Below, one piece after another: positions 9,180 to 18,075 of a stretch of DNA of 64,000 nucleotides (the first letter of the stretch is position 1; every line of letters begins with the position of its first letter). Origin of the DNA: Anaerostipes amylophilus (GTDB lineage Bacteria > Bacillota > Clostridia > Lachnospirales > Lachnospiraceae); the NCBI RefSeq assembly GCF_025567365.1, contig NZ_JAOQJG010000003.1, forward strand, positions 327,874-391,873, given 5' to 3'. The notes under the pieces are model-generated. The model had not been told where the DNA came from. It saw only the letters and a program-made list of their open reading frames with translations, and made no database searches. Both the position numbers and the translations under genes were made by a program.

Positions 9180-10862
9180 ATGCTGCAGAATTTACATGTA
9201 AAGAATCTTGCGTTGATCGACGAGATTGAGATTACATTTGATGAACATTTAAATATACTAACTGGTGAGACAGGTGCAGGGAAATCGGTCTTGATAGGAT
9301 CCATAGAAAGTGCACTAGGTAAGAAAATCTCTAAAGATATGATCCGTCCAGGTGCTAAAGAAGCAGTTATTGAACTGCTTTTTTGGATTGAAGATGAAAA
9401 ACTCATCAAAGAAATTGAAGCGTTTGATCTTGAAGTGGAAGATGGGCAGATCTTTATTAAACGTGTGATCAACGAAAAGAGAAGTATTAATAAGATCAAT
9501 GATAGTACAGTTACATTAAATACGTTAAGAGAAGTATCAAGAAGATTATTTGATCTTCATGGGCAACAGGAACACCAAGTGCTCTTAAAAGAGAAAAATC
9601 ATCTAAGTATGATGGATCATTTTTTACCAATAGAAGCAAAAAAATCGTTAGAAGAATGCAGGGAACTGTCAAAGAAATATCACAAGATTGAAGAAAAAAT
9701 TAAAGAAATATCAATCGATGATCAGCAAAGATTAAGAGAACTTGATTTTCTTAAACATGAGATTTCAGAGATTGAGAATGCAAATCTGATCGAAGGAGAA
9801 GATGAAGAATTAGAAGCGGTCTATAAAAAGATTCTTCATAGCAAAGAGATCATTACATCTTGTCAGGCGGCAAGTATGCTGACTGGATATGAAGAAGAGA
9901 TTTCTATCGGGAATCAACTAAGTGAAAGTCTTAGAAAAATGCAGGAAATCAGTCATTTAGATCCGGTAATACAAGGATTTTATGAGCAGTTATTATCCAT
10001 AGAAGATCTTTTGAATGGATTTCACCAGGAATTGACAGATTATATGGAAGATATGGATTTTGATGAACAGACATATCAGGAAGCAGAAGAACGATTAAAT
10101 GTCATCAATTCCCTCAAAGATAAATATGGTTCCTCCATTGAAGAGATCCTTGCATACGGACAAAAAGCATCAGAGCGGTATAATATTTTATGTGATGTAG
10201 AACATGAGATTGATATACTAAAACAGGAACAAAAACAGATAAAAGAACAATATATAAAAGAAGCTGAAAATCTGTCGCAAAAACGAGAAAAAGAAGCTAA
10301 AAAACTGGAACGTGATATTACAAAAGCGTTGGAAGATCTGAATTTCTTAGATGTGAGATTTGAGATCGAAATGACAAGAAAGAATCAGATCTCACCAGAT
10401 GGAATTGACCAGATACGTTTTATGATCTCAACAAATCCGGGACTTCCAATGCATCCAGTTCAGGAAGTTGCATCTGGTGGTGAGTTGTCACGTATCATGC
10501 TTGCATTAAAGTCCGTTTCGGCACAGGCGGATGGTGTTGATACATTGATCTTTGATGAGATTGACACGGGAATCAGTGGAGAAACAGCAAATCGTGTTGC
10601 TAAGAAAATGGCAGTGATTTCAAAAGATCATCAGGTAATTGCGATCACGCATCTTCCACAGATTGCAGCTATGGCAGACAGTCATTATTTTATCAGGAAA
10701 CAGACAGACCAAAAAAATACACAAACAATGATTTACAAATTAAATAAAGAAGAATCATTGAAAGAAATTTCGAGAATGATCAGTGGAGATCAGAGAAGTG
10801 AAGCATCCATGGAACATGCAAAAGAAATGAAAACATTGGCAGATCAAACAAAATTATACTGA
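9180..10862 (+). CDS. recN: DNA repair protein RecN
   Basis: A 560-residue SMC-like ATPase acting early in double-strand break repair. The Walker A motif is LTGETGAGKSVLIGSI (about residues 29-44). A long coiled-coil middle follows. The ABC signature is ASGGELSRIMLALKS (about 434-448) and Walker B is LIFDEIDTGISGE. The argR-recN-spoIVB-spo0A order is conserved in sporeformers. An intrinsic terminator follows. Confidence 0.95.
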   Translation: MLQNLHVKNLALIDEIEITFDEHLNILTGETGAGKSVLIGSIESALGKKISKDMIRPGAKEAVIELLFWIEDEKLIKEIEAFDLEVEDGQIFIKRVINEKRSINKINDSTVTLNTLREVSRRLFDLHGQQEHQVLLKEKNHLSMMDHFLPIEAKKSLEECRELSKKYHKIEEKIKEISIDDQQRLRELDFLKHEISEIENANLIEGEDEELEAVYKKILHSKEIITSCQAASMLTGYEEEISIGNQLSESLRKMQEISHLDPVIQGFYEQLLSIEDLLNGFHQELTDYMEDMDFDEQTYQEAEERLNVINSLKDKYGSSIEEILAYGQKASERYNILCDVEHEIDILKQEQKQIKEQYIKEAENLSQKREKEAKKLERDITKALEDLNFLDVRFEIEMTRKNQISPDGIDQIRFMISTNPGLPMHPVQEVASGGELSRIMLALKSVSAQADGVDTLIFDEIDTGISGETANRVAKKMAVISKDHQVIAITHLPQIAAMADSHYFIRKQTDQKNTQTMIYKLNKEESLKEISRMISGDQRSEASMEHAKEMKTLADQTKLY

Positions 10863-10888
10863 TTATGAAAACGGTAATTTTCATATAA

Positions 10889-10925
10889 TAAAAAGGATAT
10901 ATCAATTACGATATGTCCTTTTTTA
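10889..10925 (+). terminator. Intrinsic terminator after recN
   Basis: The stem AAAAAGGATATAT..ATATGTCCTTTTTT has a T-run at its 3' edge, ending just before the spoIVB ribosome binding site. A second hairpin (TATGAAAA..TTTTCATA, 10864-10885) lies immediately upstream. Because the T-run abuts AGGAGG, read-through would still express spoIVB. Confidence 0.75.
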
Positions 10926-10936
10926 GGAGGAAGAAT

Positions 10937-12154
10937 ATGAAAAAATACAGTTACCGTAAGCTTCTCATTATACTTTTTATGTTGAATTTATTTGCAATCG
11001 CAGTGTTTTATATCAAATATTGTAAATCACAATTGCCAAATACGATTCATATCAAGAAAGGAGAAAAAATATCACTTTGCTATAATATTCCAGCAAGTGC
11101 GACGATCAATAACCAGAAGATTAAACTAAACAGAACTTTTATTTTTCAGAAATGCAGCAGTGGGCAGTATGAGATGAAAACTAGTTTGTTTGGGACTATT
11201 CCGCTTAAAAAGATTAAGGTAAAAGTAGTTGATGGACAGAAAGTTATCCCGAGTGGACAGGTTGTCGGAATTTATGTTGAAACAAATGGACTTTTAGTGA
11301 TCGATACCGATGGTTTTACTGGAGAAAATGGAGTCGATCATGCACCAAGCAAAAATAAATTGTATCGTGGGGATTATATTAAAAAGATAGACGGAGCAGA
11401 TGTTTTGTCGAAAAAGCAGTTTATTGAAAAAATTAATCAAAGTGATGGAAATTCTGTTACATTGACAGTCAGCCGTAGATCAAAAGTGTTGAAGATTAAG
11501 ATTAAGCCGGAGTTTTCAAAGACAGATCATATGTATAAAATCGGGGCATGGATCAGGGATAATACACAAGGAATCGGAACTATGACATATATAAAAAAAG
11601 ATTCTTTTGGAGGCTTAGGACATGGAATTTATGATATGGATACAGGAAAGCTTTTAAAGATCAAAGGCGGATTTTTATTAACTCCACAGATTTATTCTAT
11701 CAAAAAGGGAAAAGCAGGAACACCAGGAGAGATTGTTGGAAGTATCGAGTACAAAGAAGAAAATATTATAGGATCTATAAAAAAGAATACAGAAAAAGGA
11801 ATTTATGGAACAGTATCGGATACGGAAAGTAAAGCATATGAAATTGGATACAGACAAGACGTTAAGAAAGGGAAGGCTTATATTTTGTCAAATCTTACAG
11901 GCTCTATGAAGAAATATGAAATTAGAATTTCTAAAGTTGTTCCATCCGATACAGATGTTTTAAAAAGCATGGAAATTGAAGTTACAGATAAGCGGTTGTT
12001 AAATCTTACAAATGGAATCATACAAGGAATGAGTGGAAGTCCGATCATACAGGATGGAAAATTGATTGGTGCAGTAACCCATGTTTTTGTAGATGATCCG
12101 ACAAAAGGATATGCAATTTTGATGGAAACAATGATTTATGAGATGAAAAAATAG
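10937..12154 (+). CDS. spoIVB: SpoIVB peptidase (sporulation signalling serine protease)
   Basis: A 405-residue S55-family serine protease. It is secreted from the forespore and, in Bacillus, cleaves SpoIVFA to trigger pro-sigma-K processing in the mother cell. It has one N-terminal membrane anchor (about residues 8-28). A PDZ domain follows around residues 105-185. The catalytic region has the histidine segment GLGHGIYDMDTGK and the serine motif IQGMSGSPIIQ. The ATG at 10937 is used because AGGAGGAAG lies directly before it, inside a longer reading frame. Its presence marks the organism as a spore former. Confidence 0.93.
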   Translation: MKKYSYRKLLIILFMLNLFAIAVFYIKYCKSQLPNTIHIKKGEKISLCYNIPASATINNQKIKLNRTFIFQKCSSGQYEMKTSLFGTIPLKKIKVKVVDGQKVIPSGQVVGIYVETNGLLVIDTDGFTGENGVDHAPSKNKLYRGDYIKKIDGADVLSKKQFIEKINQSDGNSVTLTVSRRSKVLKIKIKPEFSKTDHMYKIGAWIRDNTQGIGTMTYIKKDSFGGLGHGIYDMDTGKLLKIKGGFLLTPQIYSIKKGKAGTPGEIVGSIEYKEENIIGSIKKNTEKGIYGTVSDTESKAYEIGYRQDVKKGKAYILSNLTGSMKKYEIRISKVVPSDTDVLKSMEIEVTDKRLLNLTNGIIQGMSGSPIIQDGKLIGAVTHVFVDDPTKGYAILMETMIYEMKK

Positions 12155-12216
12155 AAGATGCTTTTTAAGTATAAATTTGTTACAATAGAAAAATAAAAAA
12201 TAGGAGGATGAGGGAT

Positions 12217-13356
12217 ATGAAGATTTTGCATCTGGCAGATTTACATCTTGGAAAAAGAGTGAATGAGATGTCGATGATCGAAGATCAGAAGTATATATTA
12301 GATCAGATCATAACATTAATCAAAGAAGAAAGTGTAGGAATTGTTTTACTATGCGGAGATATTTACGATAAATCAATCCCTACGATCGAAGCAATACATC
12401 TTCTTGATGAGTTTTTAGATCAATTAAGTAAAATGGCGATTAAAGTACTTATGATAAGCGGAAATCACGATTCAATTGATCGTTTATCATTTGGGAAGAG
12501 CTTATTTACACGTTCTAATTTATATATTGCATCGCAATTTGAAAATGAAATAGAAAAGATCACAGTAAAAGAAAATGGAATCACAGTGAATTTTTATATG
12601 TTGCCATTTGTAAAATCTGCTTATATCAGCCATATATTTCAGCTGCAGACAGACTCATATGAGGAATGTTTCCGATATCTGATTGAACACACAAAGATAG
12701 ATGAAGAAGAAACAAACATTTTGTTATCCCATCAGTTTGTGACTGCAAATAAGAAAAATCCAGAGTTGTCAGACTCAGAAACAAGTAGTCTTGGAGGAAT
12801 TGATAATATTGATTTTCATATTTTTGATCCATTTGATTATGTAGCACTTGGACATATTCATAAACCACAGGCGATGGGACGTGAAATGGTTAGATATGCA
12901 GGATCGATTCTTAAGTATTCATTTTCAGAGATTCATATGGACAAGAAGGCAACAATTCTTACAATTGATGCAAAGAAAGAAATATCTTTGTCATTTCACC
13001 CACTAAAACCTTTGAGAGATATGAGAGAAATTGAATGTTCATTAGAAGAATTATTAAAAAAACAATGTGAGATTGGTAAGCAAGAAGATTATATGCATGT
13101 AATTCTTACAGATGAAGAACAGATTTTAGATGCGATTGGAAAAGTGAGAACAATTTATCCAAATGTTATGCAGATCAGTTTCAAAAATCGTAGACACATG
13201 AAACAGTTAGAAAGTGCACAGATCAAAGAAGATCAGATTTCAGATCAAAGTCCAGCGGAATTATTTGAGCAGTTTTATAAGATGCAAAATCATATTGATT
13301 TGGATGAGAAAAGATTACAGCTGGTGTTATCAGTTTTTGAGGAGGTGATCCGATGA
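12217..13356 (+). CDS. sbcD: Exonuclease SbcCD subunit D
   Basis: A 379-residue Mre11-like metallophosphoesterase, the nuclease of the SbcCD complex that opens DNA hairpins and processes double-strand ends. The phosphoesterase motifs are LADLHLGK, CGDIYDKS, ISGNHDSIDR, LLSHQFV and ALGHIHKPQ. The ATG at 12217 is chosen over 12208 because AGGAGG (12202-12207) abuts the latter. The stop overlaps sbcC by 4 nt. A possible extended -10 (TGTTACAAT, 12178-12186) lies upstream. Confidence 0.94.
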   Translation: MKILHLADLHLGKRVNEMSMIEDQKYILDQIITLIKEESVGIVLLCGDIYDKSIPTIEAIHLLDEFLDQLSKMAIKVLMISGNHDSIDRLSFGKSLFTRSNLYIASQFENEIEKITVKENGITVNFYMLPFVKSAYISHIFQLQTDSYEECFRYLIEHTKIDEEETNILLSHQFVTANKKNPELSDSETSSLGGIDNIDFHIFDPFDYVALGHIHKPQAMGREMVRYAGSILKYSFSEIHMDKKATILTIDAKKEISLSFHPLKPLRDMREIECSLEELLKKQCEIGKQEDYMHVILTDEEQILDAIGKVRTIYPNVMQISFKNRRHMKQLESAQIKEDQISDQSPAELFEQFYKMQNHIDLDEKRLQLVLSVFEEVIR

Positions 13357-16136
13357 GACCACATACATTGATATTGTCAGCATTTGGACCATTTGCTGGA
13401 GAAACTATTATTGATTTTACAAAGTTCAAAGATGGTATTTTCCTGATTTCTGGAGAAACAGGTGCTGGAAAAACAACTATTTTTGATGGTATTTGTTTTG
13501 CTTTGTATGGGGAACCAAGTGGTTCTTATAGAAAACAGGATATGCTTCGTAGTGATTTTGCAAAAGAGGATGTAGAAACGAAAGTTGTTTTCTTGTTTTC
13601 ACATAGAAATATAGAATATAAGATTGAAAGAATTCCATCTTATATGAGAAAAAGTAAACGTGGTGATGGTATGACACGTCAATCACCAGAAGCAGTTTTA
13701 TATCAGGATGAAGAAATTCTTGAGACAGGAAATTATCAGGTGACAGCCAAAGTAGAAGAACTTCTTGGTATGGATCGGATACAGTATCAACAGATTTCTA
13801 TGATCGCACAGGGAGAATTTTTAAAACTGCTTTATGCCAAAGGAAAAGAAAGAAGTGAGATATTTCGTAAAATTTTTGGTACTGGTTATTTATACGAATT
13901 TCAGGAAAAAATTAAACGGCGTCATCTTTCTTGCAAATATGAATATAGCAATATTCAGGATACGTTATTAGAACAGGAAGATAGTGTTTATATACCAAAA
14001 GATGAGCCAGAATATAAGATATATAAAGAATATTATAAACAGAAGCATCAGATTCCGGAATTTCTGGATATTGTAAATAGGTATCATGATCGTAAACAAA
14101 AAGAATATGAAGTTTTAAGAGAGCAGAAAGAAAAAGACGAACAAATATGGAATGAGCAGAAGATTGTTTATTCACGAATGAAAGATAAAACTGAGGAGGC
14201 TAAAAAGCTTAAATTATTGATCAAGGAACTTTCAGAGGATGAAAAAGAAGCTAAAAGACAGCAGCGTCTGATAAAAAAACAATATGATAAGATTCAGAAA
14301 GATGCCCCCAAATTACATAAAAAAGAGCTCCGTGTGGTAGAGATTGAAAAACAGACAAAGCAGTATAAAGAATTGGAAAATCTGGTAAAAAAACAGGAAT
14401 CATATCAAAATGTAAAACAAAGATATGAAAATCAAAGAGAAGAATTAAACCAGAAAAAAGAAAAAGAACAGCAAAGAGAAAAAACAATTGCAGAGTTTTT
14501 AGGTCAGACAGAAGAAATAGAGAAACGATATGATGAACTTCAAAAAGAGGAACTTCGTATGTCTGTTCGTGAAAAGCAGCTGAAGGAACTTTGTAAAGAT
14601 AAAGAAAAATATCTTAAAGAACTTGTAGTTTATGAAAAGGAAATGAAAATTTATGAGAAAATTCGACTGGAACGCAGAAAATTAAAGGATCGTTTATCTG
14701 ACTGGCAGGATCAGTATGATTGTAATCAGGCAGGTCTTCTGGCACGAACGTTAATAGAAGGAAATCCATGTCCTGTCTGTGGTTCAACAATACATCCGAA
14801 TGTAGCACAGTTTAAAGAAAGTGATATTACGCAAGAATTGTTAAAAAATCTTAGAGAACAGACAGAAGAGATTGATCAGGAGTATAATACGATTTTTTCA
14901 AAAGTAAGACAAAGAAAAGGGATGGTAGAGGCTCAAAGGAAAAATCTATGCCGAAAAAGTGGAAAAGAACCAGAAAATTTTGAAGAAATTGATCAATTAT
15001 ACGAAGAAACGATCAAAGAGTATAAAAAGATTAAAAAAGCGTTTGAGTGCATAGAGAGACAGAAAGAAAAAATTGCAGATCAGAGAGACAAGATTGAAAA
15101 ATCGAAACAAAAGCAGAAATCTTATGATGAAAAAATAAATGAATTGTTGGAAAAGATACATGAGAAAGATATTTTATATAAAGAGGTAGGAGCAGGAATT
15201 TTTGAAATCAAAAAAAATCTTTTATATAAATCTCTTAAAGAGGCAAATGAAGCAAAACAACAATTGCTTGATGAGATTGCAAAAACACATGAAACGGCAG
15301 ATGAGATTAAGAACAAGCGGGAAATAATTCAAAGACAAGAAGTCCAGATCATAGCAGCAAGGGAAGAAAAAGAGAAAAATCTTCAAGAACTTACAGTCTG
15401 GTTAGAGCAGATGAGGTCATCCAAAGAAGAGTTTATAGATCTTAAAAAGTTTGAATCAAAATTAAACAGAGAACAAAAACAGATTCAAAAACAGACAGAA
15501 GTTCTTGAACAATTAAATAAGCAGATTCTTTTAAACAAACAGACGGCTGATCTTATGGGGAAAAAACTTGTGGAATATAAAGAAGCAGAAGAAAATTATA
15601 CATTGTTAAAGGATCTTTCAGATACAGCGAATGGGGAACAAAAGGGAAAAATCAAAGTTTCTTTTGAACGATTTGTACAGTCTGTGTATTTTGATCGGAT
15701 TCTTTCTGCTGCGAATCAGCGATTGGCTGTCATGAGTGAACAACGTTATTATCTGATTAGAAAAGAAGAAAATGACAATAAAAAGGGATCTTCTGGACTT
15801 GAATTAGAAATTCTTGATGAATGGACAGGGAAAAAAAGAAATATCCGGTCTCTTTCAGGAGGAGAATCATTTAAAGCAGCTTTGTCATTGGCGTTGGGAT
15901 TAAGTGACGTGATCCAGAATAAAAAAGGCGGGATCACGGTGGATACAATCTTCATTGATGAGGGATTTGGAACACTTGACGGAGATTCGTTAAACAAAGC
16001 AATACAGATCATACATTCATTATCGCTTGAAGGAAATAAGCTGGTTGGTATTATATCACATGTTGAAGAATTAAAAGAGCAGATTGATCAGAAGATAGAA
16101 GTTTACAAAGATCATGCAGGGAGTAAAGTGAAATAA
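13353..16136 (+). CDS. sbcC: Exonuclease SbcCD subunit C
   Basis: A 927-residue Rad50-like ABC ATPase. The N-terminal Walker A is ISGETGAGKTTIFDGI (about residues 31-46), followed by QISMIAQGEFLKLL. Long coiled-coil arms rich in K/E flank a zinc hook, NPCPVCGSTIHP, near residue 472. The C-terminal lobe carries the signature SLSGGESFKAALSLALGLSD and Walker B IFIDEGFGTLDGDSL. It works with SbcD as an ATP-dependent nuclease. The pair lies between spoIVB and spo0A, which are directly adjacent in many sporeformers. Confidence 0.94.
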   Translation: MRPHTLILSAFGPFAGETIIDFTKFKDGIFLISGETGAGKTTIFDGICFALYGEPSGSYRKQDMLRSDFAKEDVETKVVFLFSHRNIEYKIERIPSYMRKSKRGDGMTRQSPEAVLYQDEEILETGNYQVTAKVEELLGMDRIQYQQISMIAQGEFLKLLYAKGKERSEIFRKIFGTGYLYEFQEKIKRRHLSCKYEYSNIQDTLLEQEDSVYIPKDEPEYKIYKEYYKQKHQIPEFLDIVNRYHDRKQKEYEVLREQKEKDEQIWNEQKIVYSRMKDKTEEAKKLKLLIKELSEDEKEAKRQQRLIKKQYDKIQKDAPKLHKKELRVVEIEKQTKQYKELENLVKKQESYQNVKQRYENQREELNQKKEKEQQREKTIAEFLGQTEEIEKRYDELQKEELRMSVREKQLKELCKDKEKYLKELVVYEKEMKIYEKIRLERRKLKDRLSDWQDQYDCNQAGLLARTLIEGNPCPVCGSTIHPNVAQFKESDITQELLKNLREQTEEIDQEYNTIFSKVRQRKGMVEAQRKNLCRKSGKEPENFEEIDQLYEETIKEYKKIKKAFECIERQKEKIADQRDKIEKSKQKQKSYDEKINELLEKIHEKDILYKEVGAGIFEIKKNLLYKSLKEANEAKQQLLDEIAKTHETADEIKNKREIIQRQEVQIIAAREEKEKNLQELTVWLEQMRSSKEEFIDLKKFESKLNREQKQIQKQTEVLEQLNKQILLNKQTADLMGKKLVEYKEAEENYTLLKDLSDTANGEQKGKIKVSFERFVQSVYFDRILSAANQRLAVMSEQRYYLIRKEENDNKKGSSGLELEILDEWTGKKRNIRSLSGGESFKAALSLALGLSDVIQNKKGGITVDTIFIDEGFGTLDGDSLNKAIQIIHSLSLEGNKLVGIISHVEELKEQIDQKIEVYKDHAGSKVK

Positions 16137-16148
16137 TCAGGAATTCTT

Positions 16149-16177
16149 GTGACAGAAGATTATAGTCATGTTATACT
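16149..16177 (+). promoter_or_regulatory. Possible vegetative promoter of the spo0A cluster
   Basis: GTGACA and TATACT are separated by 17 nt, with a TG one base before the -10 (TGTTATACT). It lies about 50 bp upstream of the tandem 0A boxes. Confidence 0.5.
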
Positions 16178-16227
16178 AAGTGCAAAAGAAAAAATATGAC
16201 AACGATTTTAAAAAATACAATTAATTT

Positions 16228-16244
16228 TGTCGAATTATGTCGAA
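16228..16244 (+). promoter_or_regulatory. Tandem Spo0A boxes upstream of spo0A
   Basis: Two perfect copies of TGTCGAA, the Spo0A binding-site core, lie at 16228-16234 and 16238-16244 in the same orientation. Their starts are 10 bp apart, about one helical turn. This is the head-to-tail spacing expected for a Spo0A dimer and suggests autoregulation. Confidence 0.75.
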
Positions 16245-16283
16245 TCCTTTGGAAATCAACCAAAACTTGCGGAGAAATATGGG

Positions 16284-16313
16284 TTGTTTGTAAACTTAGA
16301 GAAAATATATAAT
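16284..16313 (+). promoter_or_regulatory. Possible downstream promoter of the spo0A cluster
   Basis: TTGTTT and TATAAT are 18 nt apart, lying after the tandem 0A boxes and 37 nt before the spo0A start codon. I did not find a convincing sigma-H -10 (GAAT) in this stretch. Confidence 0.45.
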
Positions 16314-16349
16314 AAAAATGTAGAGAAAAACAGAATGGGAGGACTGGAT

Positions 16350-17156
16350 ATGAACAAGATTAATGTGGCTATTGCAGATGATAACCAGAGAACCGTTGAG
16401 ATGATGACAGAACTGTTAGAACAAGAAAGTGATATCGAAGTAATTGCAAGTGCTGATAACGGAGAAGATGCGTTGCGCATCATCAAGGAAAGACAACCGG
16501 ATGTAGTGTTACTTGATATTATTATGCCAAAGCTTGATGGAATTGGGGTACTGGAACATTTGCGGAATGAAAATCTCAGTAAAAGACCAATCATTATTAT
16601 GGTTTCTGCAATGGGCCAGGAAAATGTCTGTGAAGAAGCTATGGATTTAGGTGCATCCTATTTTATTTTGAAACCTTTTGATTTACGCACGATCATTAAA
16701 CAGATCAAACAGGCAAGAATAAAGCAAGAGGTGCCTGAAAGACCATTCGTTTCTGTACCAGAGAAGATCCATGGATTAACAGAGAATCAGCTGGAGATCA
16801 TTATAACGAATATGATTCACGAGATCGGAGTTCCAGCTCACATTAAAGGATATCAGTATTTGAGAGATTCTATTATGATGGCAGTATGTGATATGGATAT
16901 ATTGAATTCTATCACAAAGCAGCTGTATCCATCGATTGCTGAGAAATTTGATACAACACCAAGCAGGGTAGAACGTGCAATCAGACATGCAATAGAAGTA
17001 GCCTGGGGAAGAGGAAAAATGGATACGATTGATGCGTTATTTGGATATACGATCCATGCAGGTAAAGGAAAGCCTACAAATTCAGAATTTATCGCATTGA
17101 TCGCTGATAAGATACGTCTGGAATATGGAGATGAGATAATATCTCAAGGGAAATAG
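16350..17156 (+). CDS. spo0A: Spo0A, master regulator of sporulation (complete receiver copy)
   Basis: A 268-residue response regulator. The receiver (about 1-125) has D10-D11 (IADDNQ), phospho-acceptor D56 in LLDIIMPKLDG, S86 in VSAMG and K108 in ILKPF, matching the full active site of known Spo0A. The C-terminal sigma-like HTH domain (about 155-268) contains GVPAHIKGYQYLRDSI, PSRVERAIRHAIEVAWGRGK and KPTNSEFIALIADKIRLE. The ATG at 16350 is chosen because GGGAGGA precedes it. Longer in-frame starts have no site and would include the promoter region. It is followed by two paralogues. Confidence 0.94.
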   Translation: MNKINVAIADDNQRTVEMMTELLEQESDIEVIASADNGEDALRIIKERQPDVVLLDIIMPKLDGIGVLEHLRNENLSKRPIIIMVSAMGQENVCEEAMDLGASYFILKPFDLRTIIKQIKQARIKQEVPERPFVSVPEKIHGLTENQLEIIITNMIHEIGVPAHIKGYQYLRDSIMMAVCDMDILNSITKQLYPSIAEKFDTTPSRVERAIRHAIEVAWGRGKMDTIDALFGYTIHAGKGKPTNSEFIALIADKIRLEYGDEIISQGK

Positions 17157-17198
17157 GCAGTAGATATAGACATTGTCATGATCAGGAGGCTGAAAAAG

Positions 17199-18017
17199 AT
17201 GGAAAAGAAGTTAAAGATTTTGATTGTAGATGGAGATGTATCGGAGGCAGAGATCCTAGAGTCTAGATTACAAACAGATTTTGAAGTAGCAGGAACTGCA
17301 TTTGACGGAGTCAGAGCAGTGGAGAAAATCAAAGGACAATTACCAGATGTTGTACTAATTGATATTATGCTGCCACAGATTGATGGAATTGGTGTTATTG
17401 AAAAATGCAGAGAAGAGATGGAATATGAACAGCTTCCAGTTTTTATTGTATTGACTTCTATAGGAACAGAGAAACTCATAGAATGTATTAATCATATGGA
17501 TATTGATTATTGTATGATGCGGCCGTTCAAACAAGAGGTTTTGATTCATAGGATCAAACAAGTGGCAAAGATTAAAGGGTTGGATCAAAAGATCCGTCAG
17601 AAGGAAAAACTACAAAGTGTAGAAATAAGAAAACAAAGAACGGTTCTAGATTATGAATTTAATATGAAGCAAGATGTGACAAAAATTATCAGGGATCTTG
17701 GAATTCCGGCACATATCAAGGGGTATCAATATATAAGAGAAGGGATTATTATGGCAATTGAAGATATAAATATGATGAATTACATCACAAAACTTTTATA
17801 TCCGACAATTGCTAAAAAATATAAAACGACATCAAGCAGCGTCGAAAGAGCGATACGTCATGCAATCGAAGTTGCATGGAGTCGTGGAAAAGTGGAATTA
17901 TTAGAAGAAATGTTTGGGTATACGATCAGTGCAGGTAAGGGGAAACCTACAAATTCAGAATTTATAGCACTGATTGCAGATAAGCTAAGATTAGATTATC
18001 ATATCAATGCATCCTAA
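17199..18017 (+). CDS. Spo0A paralogue 2, altered receiver
   Basis: A 272-residue Spo0A-like protein. The receiver keeps the phospho-acceptor Asp55 (LIDIMLPQIDG) and Thr86 (LTSIG). The acidic pair is changed to D11-G12 (VDGD), and the invariant lysine is replaced by arginine (MMRPF, residue 108). The DNA-binding domain is very close to copy 1: GIPAHIKGYQYIREGI, SSVERAIRHAIEVAWSRGK and GKPTNSEFIALIADKLRLD. The ATG at 17199 follows AGGAGG with an 11-nt gap. It begins 42 nt after spo0A with no terminator between, so it is probably co-transcribed. Normal phosphorylation is doubtful, while 0A-box binding is likely. Confidence 0.88.
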   Translation: MEKKLKILIVDGDVSEAEILESRLQTDFEVAGTAFDGVRAVEKIKGQLPDVVLIDIMLPQIDGIGVIEKCREEMEYEQLPVFIVLTSIGTEKLIECINHMDIDYCMMRPFKQEVLIHRIKQVAKIKGLDQKIRQKEKLQSVEIRKQRTVLDYEFNMKQDVTKIIRDLGIPAHIKGYQYIREGIIMAIEDINMMNYITKLLYPTIAKKYKTTSSSVERAIRHAIEVAWSRGKVELLEEMFGYTISAGKGKPTNSEFIALIADKLRLDYHINAS

Positions 18018-18075
18018 AAAGATGTAGATAGGATGTAGAAGAACAAAAATAGGGAGATTGCTTGGAGGAGAAAAT

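Noticed and set aside
17157..18075. Copies 2 and 3 of spo0A as pseudogenes
   Set aside because: Both frames are open over full length, have good ribosome binding sites and keep the DNA-binding domain. The changes are confined to specific receiver positions rather than random decay.
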